A DNA stretch of 64,000 nucleotides, taken from contig JAIXKJ010000008.1 in the NCBI GenBank assembly GCA_026928255.1, positions 597,298 to 661,297 on the forward strand. Direction: 5' to 3'. Positions within the stretch are counted from its first letter, which is position 1. Every line of letters begins with the position of its first letter. The notes below the pieces were generated by a model, which did no database searches, was not told the DNA's origin, and saw only the letters and a program-made list of their open reading frames with translations. A program made the translations under genes and the position numbers. The stretch is from Anaerolineales bacterium. GTDB lineage: Bacteria; Chloroflexota; Anaerolineae; Anaerolineales; Villigracilaceae. This document shows positions 17,187 to 26,425 of the stretch, one piece after another.

Positions 17187-17903
17187 TTATTCTTCATAGC
17201 CCATGCGTTTCAAATACGGAGCGAGCGCTTCGCGTAATTTGTCTTTTTGCTCGTCGTTAAATTGTCGGCGGAAGGCGCCGATTTTTTGTTGATAAAGCGC
17301 CGTCTGTTCGGGGCTGGGGCGATGACGTTCCAGCGCGGCGCGGACTTCGGGACGGGCGCTGTCCGCTTTCAGATAATTCGCCAAGCGGACGGCTTGCGCT
17401 TCGTAATTCGACAGCATGTCTTCATAACGGACGACGAAGACTTTTTTCTGTTCCGTCCAACGCTCCCAAATGCGGACGTATTGCATCATAAATTCCGCGC
17501 CTTTATCAAAGGTAGAAAGATACGAAAAAGCGTTGGGGCGTCCTTGCGAAAGCGCGGTTTGACCGAACTCCATCGCCGAGTAGAGCGCGTCGCGCGGGTC
17601 GCGGTAAATGTACGAGACGCGCAACCAGCCGACCGACGCCAGCAAACGCGAAGCGCGAGTCGGCGGCGTGTGCGCCTTAATCGCAAACGAAGCGCCGACG
17701 AGAGCCGGCAGCGAAACCGCCGCCAAACGCCGCGCCGAAAGTTTGCCGATGTTGCACGTTTCTTCGGTGAGAATTTCTTGCAATTTATATTTTTCGCGGA
17801 CGCGGCGCGGGTCGGCGTAACCGAGCGCCAGCGTCAAATCGCGGACGAGTTCGTAATGCCAGCCCGAACCCGCGCGCGGCATCCCTACGGAAAGAACAAT
17901 CAT
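17187..17903 (-). CDS. Sulfotransferase
   Basis: A 238-residue P-loop sulfotransferase. The 5'-phosphosulfate-binding loop is GMPRAGSGWHYEL at residues 7-19, and the 3'-phosphate-binding region reads YIYRDPRDALYSAM; VRYEDML follows. Such enzymes transfer sulfate from PAPS to sugars or other acceptors. The start is taken at ATG 17903, which overlaps the O-antigen ligase stop as ATGA and has GAAGGGAAA upstream. A longer frame to 17963 would only add unrelated residues. It is the last gene of the minus-strand polysaccharide operon. The acceptor is unknown. Confidence 0.8.
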   Translation of the reverse strand: MIVLSVGMPRAGSGWHYELVRDLTLALGYADPRRVREKYKLQEILTEETCNIGKLSARRLAAVSLPALVGASFAIKAHTPPTRASRLLASVGWLRVSYIYRDPRDALYSAMEFGQTALSQGRPNAFSYLSTFDKGAEFMMQYVRIWERWTEQKKVFVVRYEDMLSNYEAQAVRLANYLKADSARPEVRAALERHRPSPEQTALYQQKIGAFRRQFNDEQKDKLREALAPYLKRMGYEE

Positions 17904-19336
17904 AAAATTTCCCTTCTCGATTGCGGCGCGGCAAGCCCCGCGACAATTCCCAACGCCAGCCAAAGGCCGGGTTGAGCGAACGAATCTTGAGTCGAATTAT
18001 ACAGGGCGACGGAGATCCAAGCAAAGACTGCGGCGACGGCGGCGAAGCGCGTCCACGCGCGATTTTGTTTTAACAGCGAAAGCGCGTCGCCCAGCAGATG
18101 AAAAAAGAAAGCCAGAAAAAGAATCAAACCGAACAGCCCTGTTTCTGCCAACAAGCGAACGTAAAGATTTTTCGGGTTGGGGTAGAGCGCGCTCGACGGG
18201 TCGAGTTGCCGCGCAATTTCGGGGACGAAGGTCAGCGCCCATTCGGGCAAATGGGCGTAGATGTAAAACCCGCTGCCGCCCAAGCCGACGCCGGTCAGCG
18301 GGTAATCTTCAAACGCGCCGAAAGCGCCCGCCGCGTAAGCGCCGCGCGCGCCCGCGTAATTGTCCACGAGGTACTCGGTCAGGCTGTCGGCTTTGGAGTT
18401 CCACAAGCGGTTGAAATAATCTTTCTGCGCGAGGAAGGAGAACGCGCCAGCCGCCGCGCCGACGAAAACGACAATCGCGCCGACTCTCAATATCAAGCCT
18501 GCGCCGCGCCGACGGAATCCGCCGACGAACCAAACCCATAAAGCGCGCAGAGAATCGCGCCCGAAGAGCAGGACGATTAACAGCGAAACGAAAGCGGAGA
18601 TGAGCAATCCGCCGCGCGAGTAGGCGGCGAGCAACGTCAGCGCGGAGAGCGCCAGAAGCGCAGGCTCAAGCCACGAGCGGCGAGAGACGCGGTACTTCGT
18701 CAAAAGGGCGGCAATCAAAAAAGGCAGAAAGATGGTTGCGATTTGACCCGCCAACCAAGCGGGTTCGTAAGCCAGCCCAGAGACGCGGTTTTCGCGGACG
18801 AGTTCGCGCATGGAGAAAGCCAGTTGCCAATGGGTTACGGTTTCGCGGTCGAGCAGGCGCGTGTAGAAGGTCAGCGCTTGCAGGGCGCTCCAAGCGAGGT
18901 CGAGGCATAAGCCGACGAAAATCCAGCGGACGCTGAAGCGCAGGTCGGCTTCGTCTCGATTCATCCACGCGGCGGCGACGAAAAAGGCGACGCCAATAAA
19001 AAGCGTCATCACGGCGCGGACGGCGCGCGCGTCGTAGGTTTGTCCGCGCAGGGGGACGGGGGCGAGCGCGGCGCCGAAGAGGGTTGCCAACAGCGCGAAG
19101 AGGACGAAAGCCGTCAAGGGCAAGAAGGAGTTAATTTGCGCGAGTTGAATTTTTTTGCGCCGCGCTTGAATCAGCAGGAGCGGAATCAAAAGCGCCAGCG
19201 GGTACAGCGCCAGCGGGCGGACGAGCGTCCCCGCGCCCAAGCCTGGAAACCAGCGAAAACTGGTAACGGGTAGGGCGGTCAGCGCCAAGCCCCAAAGCAG
19301 GCGCGGCAGGTTGTCGAAGGAGAGCAGGCGTTTCAT
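17900..19336 (-). CDS. O-antigen ligase/polymerase family membrane protein
   Basis: A 478-residue polytopic protein with 10-12 hydrophobic segments and a large extracellular loop near residues 330-390 (LTGVGLGGSGFYIYAH, then PNPKNLYVRLLAETG). That loop and the LYNSTQDSF region in the last third match the Wzy_C/O-antigen ligase family. Such proteins polymerise or ligate lipid-linked glycans on the outer face of the membrane. It is coupled by ATGA overlaps to the Wzz-like gene upstream and the sulfotransferase downstream. Since the presumed host is not an LPS organism, polymerisation is more likely than ligation to lipid A (inference). Confidence 0.82.
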   Translation of the reverse strand: MKRLLSFDNLPRLLWGLALTALPVTSFRWFPGLGAGTLVRPLALYPLALLIPLLLIQARRKKIQLAQINSFLPLTAFVLFALLATLFGAALAPVPLRGQTYDARAVRAVMTLFIGVAFFVAAAWMNRDEADLRFSVRWIFVGLCLDLAWSALQALTFYTRLLDRETVTHWQLAFSMRELVRENRVSGLAYEPAWLAGQIATIFLPFLIAALLTKYRVSRRSWLEPALLALSALTLLAAYSRGGLLISAFVSLLIVLLFGRDSLRALWVWFVGGFRRRGAGLILRVGAIVVFVGAAAGAFSFLAQKDYFNRLWNSKADSLTEYLVDNYAGARGAYAAGAFGAFEDYPLTGVGLGGSGFYIYAHLPEWALTFVPEIARQLDPSSALYPNPKNLYVRLLAETGLFGLILFLAFFFHLLGDALSLLKQNRAWTRFAAVAAVFAWISVALYNSTQDSFAQPGLWLALGIVAGLAAPQSRREIL

Positions 19337-19953
19337 TTTGGTTTGACAAACAAAACGCCCAGCGCGGCGAAGGTCAAAAAGCCGAAAGCGCCGACCAGCA
19401 AATAACGGCTGAGCGGGACGCTGCGCTTCACGGGCAGGTTTTGCGTCTGCACGGCTTCGAGGCGGATGAATTCGTTAAGGTTGCCCGCCCGTATCTCGGC
19501 GCGGACTCTTTCGACGAAGGCGTTCGCCCAAGCAGAGGCGAGCGCCGCCGCCTTTTGTGGATGCGCGTCGTCGGCGTAGAAGCGCCAGCCGGCTTCGGCG
19601 GGTTGGGCGAGAGTCAACGCCCCGCCGCGCAAGTCCGCCACGGGCGCGCCCAACGATTCCAAAACTTCGTCCGACCAAGCCAGTTCGACCATCTTGCGCG
19701 CTTCGCGCTCGAGGTAGTAGAAATCCTGGCGGTCGCTGTTTTCGGGGAAGGCGGACTCCAAATTGAAGTCCACGTTGACGACGGCTTGCGCGCGATAAGG
19801 CGGCGGCGCGAGGACGTAAAGCGCCGCGCCCAGCGCCGCGCCAATCAACGCGCCCAGCGTCCAGAAGCGCCAGGCTTTGAGCAGGCGGATGAAATCGTCG
19901 AGGGAAGGAGGGGCGAGGAGAAGGTTCATAGGTTGGTTGGCGGTTGGCGTCAT
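19333..19953 (-). CDS. Wzz-like polysaccharide chain-length determinant
   Basis: A 206-residue protein with a TM segment near residues 30-52 (WTLGALIGAALGAALYVLAP), a predominantly helical outer domain, and a second TM near the C-terminus (YLLVGAFGFLTFAALGVLFV). This two-TM hairpin with the PPPYRAQAVVNV strand is that of Wzz/PCP proteins, which control glycan chain length together with Wzy. It lacks the kinase domain of full-length tyrosine autokinases. The start is uncertain: ATG 19953 or ATG 19929 (MNLLLAPPSLDDF). It overlaps the ligase start as ATGA. Confidence 0.75.
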   Translation of the reverse strand: MTPTANQPMNLLLAPPSLDDFIRLLKAWRFWTLGALIGAALGAALYVLAPPPYRAQAVVNVDFNLESAFPENSDRQDFYYLEREARKMVELAWSDEVLESLGAPVADLRGGALTLAQPAEAGWRFYADDAHPQKAAALASAWANAFVERVRAEIRAGNLNEFIRLEAVQTQNLPVKRSVPLSRYLLVGAFGFLTFAALGVLFVKPK

Positions 19954-19967
19954 TTACTATTAACCGT

Positions 19968-20735
19968 TTACTGTTTTTTTATCCGCCATTTCCACAGCGG
20001 ACCGATGACTTTACGCAGATAGTATTTTGCCACAATTGGCGAAAAAAAACTGCCGCCGTCGCGGTAATGTACGCGCAACATTTCCTGCCAGCCGCGCATG
20101 TCGTTGACGTTGGTCTTGCTCGAAGCGTGGATTCTAAAATTCGCCCAAGTGCGGTTCGGCAGGTAGCGCAACGGCGCGCGGCGGGCGAGGCGCGTCCACA
20201 GGTCGTAATCCATCGCAAAATAAAAAGATGGGTCGAGCGGCGCAACTTCGCGCCAGAGCGAAGCGCGGAAAAAAGTCGTCTGCTGCGGGATGTGGACGTA
20301 GCCGCGCCGCAACTTTTGGTAATCCGTCTGCCGCGCCGCGAACGCGCCGATAACTTCGCCCGCTTCGTTGATGAAATTGCAATCGGCGTACGCCATGCCG
20401 ACTGCGGGGTTTTCGTCGAGGAATTGAGCCGCCTCCGCGACGACGTTGGGATGAGCGTAGGTGTCGTCGGAGTTGAGCCAGGCGAGGATGTCGCCGCGCG
20501 CGCGCGCAAAACCTTTATTAATCGCGTCGGTCTGACCTTGATCCTTTTCGCTGACCCAAGCGGAGATTCGCCCTTCATGCTTTTTGATTACGTCCAAACT
20601 GCCGTCGGTCGAGCCGCCGTCAACGACGATGTATTCAATGCGCGGGTAAGTTTGTTCCAACACGGAAAGAATCGTCGCTTCAAGGTACGGCGCTTGGTTG
20701 AACGAGGGCGTGATGATGGAGACGAGAGGCTGCAT
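19968..20735 (-). CDS. Glycosyltransferase family 2
   Basis: A 255-residue GT-A enzyme. It has SIITPSFNQAPYLEATI at the N-terminus, VVDGGSTDGS, and WLNSDDTY with the metal-binding Asp-Asp. It is cytoplasmic, and adds a sugar from a nucleotide donor during glycan repeat-unit assembly. It is paralogous to the GT2 at 24681-25610 through the first 100 residues (PSFNQA, LEQ, IEYIV, DGGSTDGS), then diverges, so acceptor specificities probably differ. It lies 4 bases downstream of the sulfotransferase gene on the same strand. Donor and acceptor are not known. Confidence 0.88.
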   Translation of the reverse strand: MQPLVSIITPSFNQAPYLEATILSVLEQTYPRIEYIVVDGGSTDGSLDVIKKHEGRISAWVSEKDQGQTDAINKGFARARGDILAWLNSDDTYAHPNVVAEAAQFLDENPAVGMAYADCNFINEAGEVIGAFAARQTDYQKLRRGYVHIPQQTTFFRASLWREVAPLDPSFYFAMDYDLWTRLARRAPLRYLPNRTWANFRIHASSKTNVNDMRGWQEMLRVHYRDGGSFFSPIVAKYYLRKVIGPLWKWRIKKQ

Positions 20736-20738
20736 GGC

Positions 20739-21659
20739 TTACCAGTCCGCGTCCGCGTAGAAGCGTTCGGCGACGCCGCGCGTCGTCTTGCGGATGCGTT
20801 CAATTTCGTCTGGCGCGAGGTTCTTCTTCCAGTTGGCGAGGTTGGCGCGGCTGTCCAATTTGACCGAGTGCGTTTTGTTGCGCGCCAATTTAGTCGGATT
20901 TTCGGAACTGCTGGAAGTTTGGATGACCTGTTCGACGCGCGGCGTGAAGTCCAAATTCAGCGCGGCGTACAAAGCGCGATAGCCGCCGACCGGGTCGAGG
21001 GACAAGTCTTCGTGTTTGACGATGCGGAACTGCGGAAAGTCGGCGCGCAGCGAATCGACGAAACGGTAGACGAGCGTCCACAACAGCGCCGCTTGCCCGA
21101 CGACGTCGTCCTTGTGCAGCGCTTCCATCGCGGCGCGTTGGTCTGCGAGATGATCGCGCATGAGCAAAGGTTGGTCGAGCAGGTTGCCGAAGTCGAAGGT
21201 CCAATTTAGGCGTTTGAGGCTGGCGGCGAAAGCGGCGGGGTGGCGAACGGTGATGACGACTTCGCAATTCAACCTGTGCGCGAACCAGACGGAAGAAAAA
21301 ACAGCGAAGGGGTCTTTGAGCAGAGCGCGTTGTCCGCGCAGGGCGGCGTTGAAGAAAATATGAAGGTCGCGCCCCATGCGCAGAAAATCTTTGAACGAGC
21401 GCAGGGAGCGCAATTCAAGAAACGTGTGATATTGAAAATTCAGCAGTTCGCGGAAGGCGGGCAGGTAGGCGCTTTCGTTCTCCTCCGTGATGTAAGCGTA
21501 CCAGCGCTCGACGGGCGCGCGGTAAACGCCCGCGCGATGCCAGACGTTGAGCGGCTCGCTGACGTACGCCACATCCGACGCGGCGGCGAGCATTTTGCCG
21601 ACCCAAGTCGTTCCGCTGCGGTGCGCGCCGGTGACGAGAATCGGTTTGGGATTATTCAT
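20739..21659 (-). CDS. Sulfotransferase
   Basis: A 306-residue sulfotransferase family protein. The PAPS P-loop is VTGAHRSGTTWVGKML at residues 9-24. The 3'-phosphate-binding segment is VITVRHPAAFAASLKRL with the conserved Arg and Ser, and VKHEDLSLDPVGGY follows. It is longer than the sulfotransferase at 17187 and shares little sequence outside the motifs, so they probably sulfate different positions. The start overlaps the end of the upstream membrane-protein gene by 8 bases. The substrate is unknown but by context a surface glycan or lipid-linked sugar. Confidence 0.85.
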   Translation of the reverse strand: MNNPKPILVTGAHRSGTTWVGKMLAAASDVAYVSEPLNVWHRAGVYRAPVERWYAYITEENESAYLPAFRELLNFQYHTFLELRSLRSFKDFLRMGRDLHIFFNAALRGQRALLKDPFAVFSSVWFAHRLNCEVVITVRHPAAFAASLKRLNWTFDFGNLLDQPLLMRDHLADQRAAMEALHKDDVVGQAALLWTLVYRFVDSLRADFPQFRIVKHEDLSLDPVGGYRALYAALNLDFTPRVEQVIQTSSSSENPTKLARNKTHSVKLDSRANLANWKKNLAPDEIERIRKTTRGVAERFYADADW

Positions 21660-23127
21660 TTAGCGTCTCTATCAGGTCGTCCGCGCCGACGGCGCGGATC
21701 GAACGAACTCCGTAAAATCGCGCCGCGCAGACGTTGACCCAATGCGTCGGGTCTTCGTCTAATTCTTTAACGCCGTACACGCCGTCGAGCGCTGGGACAA
21801 CTAATTTCTTTTTTCCTTTTGCAATGCGGCGTTGAATAAACGCTTGGCGCAAATTCCAAACGGCGGCGCGTTGACGGTATTCGGGCAAATCGTTTTGGAC
21901 GATTTTTATCGTTGCGCGAAGCGGATAAAAAATAGCGAGCGTTGAAAAAAGAATAAGCGCAATTTGCGTCGGAATCTTCTTGTTGAAATTAAATTGCGAG
22001 ATGTACGCGCCAAATAGATTTCCTTCCAAAATCAAAACGACAAGAACGATAACGGCGGCGAGGAAACGCATTCGCGCGACGGGGTAACTTTGCCCGAAGA
22101 CGCTGGGCGCAAAACTGGCGGCGATTAACAGCCCGCCGACGAGCGGCGCAGTCAGCGCTTGGAGCAGAACGGCGCGAGGTTGAACGGCGCAGGCGGACGA
22201 CGAGTCGGTTTGGGAGAAAATCAGCGAGAGGAGGAAGGGAAGCGCAAACGAGAGCGTCAGCGGAAGCGGCAAGCGCAGCGCCGTGTCGCGCGTAAATTCA
22301 AAGGCAAAGAGAAAAGAACGCGCTGCGACAAAAACCGCGTTTGCGTTTTTCTCTTGAGCGACGTCGGAAATTGCCGGCGAAAACAGCATGATTAAAAATC
22401 CGAGAAAAATGCCGAACAGCATAAAACCGATCGAGGTCAATAAGCGCTTGCGCGACGGAGATTTGTCCCAACGCCAAACGGCGCCCGCCAATAAAGGAAG
22501 CGCGACCAAGAGCATAGTCGTTGGCGGTTCGGAAAAGCCGGCAATAATAAAAGAGACAAAGAGAAATAAAGCGTAGAAAAAATAACGCGCATACGGCCGC
22601 AAAGCGCGACGCGACAGGTTAAGCGAAAGAGCGAAGAGCAGACAAAGAAGAACGAGCGGCGCGAAATGCGTCATCGCGGAAGAGCGCCAGTAGACCGTTT
22701 GAAAAAGATTCGGCGCTTGCAAAAAACTCATAAAAGCAATTAACGCGCCTAAAAAAGCGTTCATTTGCCAAGTCCAGCGCGAGCCAACGTATTGTTGAAT
22801 TTCATGGACGAGCAAAATGACTCCAACCGTCCATAAGAAAGCGGTTAAGGTTATCGAAATGGGCAGACCGCCTTCGCCGAGCCTTTCGCTCAAGCCGACA
22901 AACAGAATGTTTGAATAGCGCCCAGCCGCCCGCCATTCGCCATCCACGTAGCGGTTGACAATCGCTTGCACAAGCGGGGCGGAAGTCGTGCGCGTCGCTT
23001 CGCAGTAATCGTCCGCGAGATAGTAGGAAAATTTGCCCAAATAAACGTAAGCGCCGAGCGCCGTCAACAAGGCAAGAATCGACAACAACAAAACAATTTG
23101 AAACGGAGTTTTTATTTTGAAAGTCAT
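21652..23127 (-). CDS. Polytopic membrane protein, DUF6056-like
   Basis: A 491-residue protein with about 11 hydrophobic segments. After TM1 it has a conserved extracellular segment YYLADDYCEATRT and GRYSNILFVGLSERLG, as in DUF6056 proteins, which look like GT-C glycosyltransferases with an acidic first-loop motif (here ADDY). A soluble tail of about 80 residues ends the protein (GVYGVKELDEDPTHWVN). It may transfer a lipid-linked sugar on the outer face; this is inference. It sits between the GT39-like and sulfotransferase genes with gaps or overlaps of under 10 bases. Confidence 0.65.
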   Translation of the reverse strand: MTFKIKTPFQIVLLLSILALLTALGAYVYLGKFSYYLADDYCEATRTTSAPLVQAIVNRYVDGEWRAAGRYSNILFVGLSERLGEGGLPISITLTAFLWTVGVILLVHEIQQYVGSRWTWQMNAFLGALIAFMSFLQAPNLFQTVYWRSSAMTHFAPLVLLCLLFALSLNLSRRALRPYARYFFYALFLFVSFIIAGFSEPPTTMLLVALPLLAGAVWRWDKSPSRKRLLTSIGFMLFGIFLGFLIMLFSPAISDVAQEKNANAVFVAARSFLFAFEFTRDTALRLPLPLTLSFALPFLLSLIFSQTDSSSACAVQPRAVLLQALTAPLVGGLLIAASFAPSVFGQSYPVARMRFLAAVIVLVVLILEGNLFGAYISQFNFNKKIPTQIALILFSTLAIFYPLRATIKIVQNDLPEYRQRAAVWNLRQAFIQRRIAKGKKKLVVPALDGVYGVKELDEDPTHWVNVCAARFYGVRSIRAVGADDLIETLNE

Positions 23128-23135
23128 GTTATCCG

Positions 23136-24626
23136 TTATCGCAACCGATAGACGACGTACCCTTCGCCTTCGGCGTAAACAGGGTATTCGCTCAATTTTT
23201 CTTTTAACAGCGGCTGGAAGGCAAGGTCGTCAAAATCGGTAACGAGGAATAAATCTTTTTTCGCGGTTAAATCGTCCCATTGTTTTTGAAAATCTTTTTG
23301 CGCGACGCCGCGCTCTTTGCCGTAAATTAAATCGCCGTGCGATGGCCAAGACGTGATGTTTTGTCCGCCCCAGTAGGCTAGGCGCGCGCCGTAATCTTGC
23401 GTCAAGCCAATCGTATTGTATTCGCCAGTGGACTTGTGCACCTGCGCCCAAAAAGCCGCCTGCGGACGATAGTCCGCGGCGTTGAGTTGGTTGCGGACGC
23501 TCCACGTCGAAGCGCAAATTCCGAAAAGCAAAATTGCAGACGCGGCGAAGCGCGAAAACGTCGCGGGAGTCAACGCGGCGAGTTGACGCAGGAGGAAGTC
23601 TGCTAGCGGCGCGAGCGAAAGCGCGAGAATGGGAATCAGCGGCAGGGAGTAGTAATCGTGGGTGGAAATGTGAAAGTTAAAGTAAAAGCCCAACAGGGCG
23701 TACCCCGCCCAAAGTCCGAGAAGGAAGCGGCGTTTTGAGCCGTCGTAAAAAAATACGCCGAGCGCCGCCAACGTCAACAACGCCGCGCCCGCGATGAGGT
23801 GAAGCATGTTCAGCCAGCCGATGTAATAGGACGGGCTGAGGAAGTAGGCGGGGATGAAGCGCCCGCCGAACTGTTCGCCGAGATAGCCCGCGCGAAGCCC
23901 GTAGACGAGGTAGCCCGCGCCGGGCGCCGCGCCGAGCGCCGCCATCGCGTAGATTTGCGGATTCTTTAAGGTTGAGCGAATCGTCCCGCGAGCGAGCGCC
24001 GCGCCGACTGCCGCGCCGACGACGACGAACGCCGCCGGAAATTTGACGAAAATCGCCAGCCCGCCGACGACGCCCGCGGCGAGGGCGAAGCGCCATTGCG
24101 CGTCTTGCGCCCAGCGCCAAAGCGCCCAAAAGAAAATGACGACGAGCATGACCATCAGCGGGTCGGGTTGAAAACTGCGGCTGGCGATAATAGCGTAAGG
24201 CGCGAGCAGATAAACGGCAGTGGCGGCGAGCGCGCCGTCTTCCGCGACGAGGAGGCGGGCGAGCCAATAGAGAAACGCGCCGCCAATTAACCAAAACGCG
24301 GACGAATACAAACGCGCAATCCAAGTTTGTTCGCCGGTCAAACGGTACGTCCACGCGACGATACGCTCGAAAATTTCCGGCTCGACCGACGCGCGAATCT
24401 GCCATTGCCCGACGGCGAACTCGCGCTCTTTGGGCGGCAGGTCGGCGCGGGCTTCGTAGTACATGCCGCGCGCTTTAATCAGCGAAAGCAGTTGACGGGT
24501 GGAGTGAAAATCGAGCGGCAGGTCGGTTAGGTCGTACAAGCGGATGGCGGCGCTTAAGGCGAAGAGCGTCAGCAAGGCAACCGTCCGCGCGGATTTTGTC
24601 GAAAAAAAAGGTTTGGCTTGGTTCAT
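23136..24626 (-). CDS. GT39-like (ArnT/PMT-type) membrane glycosyltransferase
   Basis: A 496-residue polytopic protein. The first outer loop has LTDLPLDFHSTRQLLSL and later SVEPEIFERIVAWTYRL, followed by many TM segments with RSFQPDPLMVMLVVIFFWALWRW, the arrangement of PMT_2 (GT39/GT83) enzymes that use polyprenyl-phosphate sugars. The C-terminal region beyond the last TM is soluble (about 80 residues). The start is taken at ATG 24626; a TTG at 24638 would add four residues. There are 54 bases to the upstream GT2 gene and 8 to the downstream gene. Confidence 0.78.
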   Translation of the reverse strand: MNQAKPFFSTKSARTVALLTLFALSAAIRLYDLTDLPLDFHSTRQLLSLIKARGMYYEARADLPPKEREFAVGQWQIRASVEPEIFERIVAWTYRLTGEQTWIARLYSSAFWLIGGAFLYWLARLLVAEDGALAATAVYLLAPYAIIASRSFQPDPLMVMLVVIFFWALWRWAQDAQWRFALAAGVVGGLAIFVKFPAAFVVVGAAVGAALARGTIRSTLKNPQIYAMAALGAAPGAGYLVYGLRAGYLGEQFGGRFIPAYFLSPSYYIGWLNMLHLIAGAALLTLAALGVFFYDGSKRRFLLGLWAGYALLGFYFNFHISTHDYYSLPLIPILALSLAPLADFLLRQLAALTPATFSRFAASAILLFGICASTWSVRNQLNAADYRPQAAFWAQVHKSTGEYNTIGLTQDYGARLAYWGGQNITSWPSHGDLIYGKERGVAQKDFQKQWDDLTAKKDLFLVTDFDDLAFQPLLKEKLSEYPVYAEGEGYVVYRLR

Positions 24627-24680
24627 AAGGCGGGGCAATTGTAATAGAAATTTATGAGAGGGATTAATGCGCCCAGCGCG

Positions 24681-25610
24681 TTATTCAGAGAAATTTTTCT
24701 TTCGGTTAGATAGAAATATTTCCCTTATTTTTTTCAAGCCCAGCCAGTTCAAAATTGCGGACGCGAAAAGGTTCAGCCGCGCCAGCGCAACGGGCGGATA
24801 AATGAAGAAGGCGCGAAACCAACTCTTCAAAGCCTGCGCGGGAAATCCGCCGTCGAGTTGATAGCGCGCGTCCACGCGGAAGGCGGCGGCGCGCGCGCGA
24901 CGCGCAACGCTTTGCAGAAGCGGCGCGAGGGTCGGGTCTTGCGCGGCGACGTCTAAAATGCGGAAGGCTTCGCGTCCGAACTCGGCGGCGCGGGCGACGT
25001 TCTTCGCTTCGGCGTGATAACGCGCCGCCGCCCACGTCTGCGGGACGTGCAAGATGCGCCCTTGTTGGGCGAGTTGAATCCAAAGCAAATGATCGAGCAG
25101 AAAGTGAAGCGAGGGATTAAGTCCGCTTGTTTTTTGCAGCGCGGAACGGCGAAAAAAAACGGCCGGCTGACCAATAATTTGAAAGCAAAGCAAATCCTTT
25201 AAGGAAAGTTGTTTGTAGGTCAGCGCGTTGAAGGGCGCGCCGCTGGCGTCCACTGCTAACATGTCGGCGTAGATTAAGGTTGCGTCGGGGTTTTCGTCAA
25301 AGGCGCGGACGGCGGCGCGAATGGTTTCGGGCAAGTAAAAATCGTCGGAGTTGAGCCAAGCCACAATCTCGCCTGTGGCGCGGGCGAATCCTTTGTTGAT
25401 GGCGTCCGCTTGCCCGCTGTCTTTTTCGCTGACCCAATACGTTAATCGCTCGGAATATTTTTTGATGATTTCGAGGCTGCCGTCGGTCGAGCCGCCGTCT
25501 ATGACGATGTATTCAATCGGCGAATAGTTTTGCTCCAAGACCGAGCGCAGGGTTTGCTCCAAGTATTTGGCTTGGTTGAACGAAGGCGTAATAATGGAAA
25601 CGAGAGTCAT
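24681..25610 (-). CDS. Glycosyltransferase family 2
   Basis: A 309-residue GT-A enzyme. It begins SIITPSFNQAKYLEQTL, with VIDGGSTDGS and AWLNSDDFY carrying the metal-binding acidic pair. The start is ATG 25610, overlapping the DUF115 stop as ATGA; a longer frame to 25940 would only translate the neighbour in another phase. It is longer than the paralogue at 19968 because of a C-terminal extension of about 50 residues with a hydrophobic segment (AFFIYPPVALARLNLFASAILNW, described here by ends), which may hold it at the membrane. Donor and acceptor are unknown. Confidence 0.88.
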   Translation of the reverse strand: MTLVSIITPSFNQAKYLEQTLRSVLEQNYSPIEYIVIDGGSTDGSLEIIKKYSERLTYWVSEKDSGQADAINKGFARATGEIVAWLNSDDFYLPETIRAAVRAFDENPDATLIYADMLAVDASGAPFNALTYKQLSLKDLLCFQIIGQPAVFFRRSALQKTSGLNPSLHFLLDHLLWIQLAQQGRILHVPQTWAAARYHAEAKNVARAAEFGREAFRILDVAAQDPTLAPLLQSVARRARAAAFRVDARYQLDGGFPAQALKSWFRAFFIYPPVALARLNLFASAILNWLGLKKIREIFLSNRKKNFSE

Positions 25611-26425
25611 GGGAAGAGCGAGTCGTAATCGGCTTTGGGGAAGACGGTTAATTTTCCGCCGACGGTTGCGTCCACAATTTGACGCCCATCTTTGGCGAAG
25701 GCTTCGCGCGCCATGACGTAACCGACTTCGGAGGTGTCGAGGTCGGGCAGTTGCCACCGAACGCCTTTGCCGAAATAATTGGGCAGGAAATGGTTTGCGT
25801 CGTCGCCTTCGGAGATGACGGTTTTGTTGGCGTCGCCTTTTGTGGCGAAGTTGTGATCTACGCCGACGAGGATCGCTTTTTCGATTCCCATGTGATAGGC
25901 GAGCTGCAGCGCGAGGTTGGTTACCGTCGCGCCTTCCCAAACTCGTCCGCGAGAATCTGTCACAAAACGCGGGCCGGTGTAGGTCGTGTAAACGAAAGTT
26001 GGGATTTGCGCCAGCGACAAGTCGGCGGGGTAATGTCGGCGCGAGCGCCAGGCGATGAATTGCGGGACGTCTAAGGCGAGGAAGTCGGCGACGAATTGCT
26101 CGACGACCAAGTCGTTAGTTACACAAAGGTAGGATGTCGAAAATCCAAGTTCTGGAAAGGCAAGATAAATTCGATTCATACCGAAGGTGATTTCGTCTTT
26201 CAGTTTGGACAAATCCGTTTGTTTGAGCGAAGGACCGTTGCCGATGATGAAGGCGCGTTTTCCGCGATGGACGTCTTTCAGCGCGGCGAGGCGCTTGATG
26301 CTTTCGCGGCGCCACGGGTGAAAGTAGGCGGCGGGCGCTTGCGGCAAACGGCGGACGCCGTCGTAAACGTCGCGGGAGAAGCGCCAAACTGATTCGGGAA
26401 TAAAGCGTTTGATTGCGCGTTTCAT
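25607..26425 (-). CDS. DUF115/MptE-like protein of the glycan cluster
   Basis: A 272-residue protein with GKRAFIIGNGPSLKQTDLS, the nucleotide-loop motif of DUF115 (6-hydroxymethylpterin diphosphokinase MptE-like), then FGMNRIYLAF and VTNDLVVEQF. In archaea MptE makes pterins, but in bacterial surface-glycan and flagellar clusters DUF115 proteins are linked with nonulosonic-acid transfer (for example Maf-type proteins). I favour a glycan role by context; this is inference. The conserved LVGVDHNF and EGDDANHFLPNYF segments fit DUF115. It has ATGA overlaps with both neighbours. Confidence 0.7.
   Translation of the reverse strand: MKRAIKRFIPESVWRFSRDVYDGVRRLPQAPAAYFHPWRRESIKRLAALKDVHRGKRAFIIGNGPSLKQTDLSKLKDEITFGMNRIYLAFPELGFSTSYLCVTNDLVVEQFVADFLALDVPQFIAWRSRRHYPADLSLAQIPTFVYTTYTGPRFVTDSRGRVWEGATVTNLALQLAYHMGIEKAILVGVDHNFATKGDANKTVISEGDDANHFLPNYFGKGVRWQLPDLDTSEVGYVMAREAFAKDGRQIVDATVGGKLTVFPKADYDSLFP

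Noticed and set aside
19944..21209. 421-codon plus-strand open frame over the GT2 and sulfotransferase genes
   Set aside because: It shadows two well-supported minus-strand genes and shows no recognised motif; composition is typical of antisense frames in GC-rich DNA.
25611..25940. N-terminal extension of the GT2 at 24681
   Set aside because: The extra 110 residues are Arg-rich and lie over the DUF115 gene; the family start SIITPSFNQ follows ATG 25610, which gives ATGA coupling.
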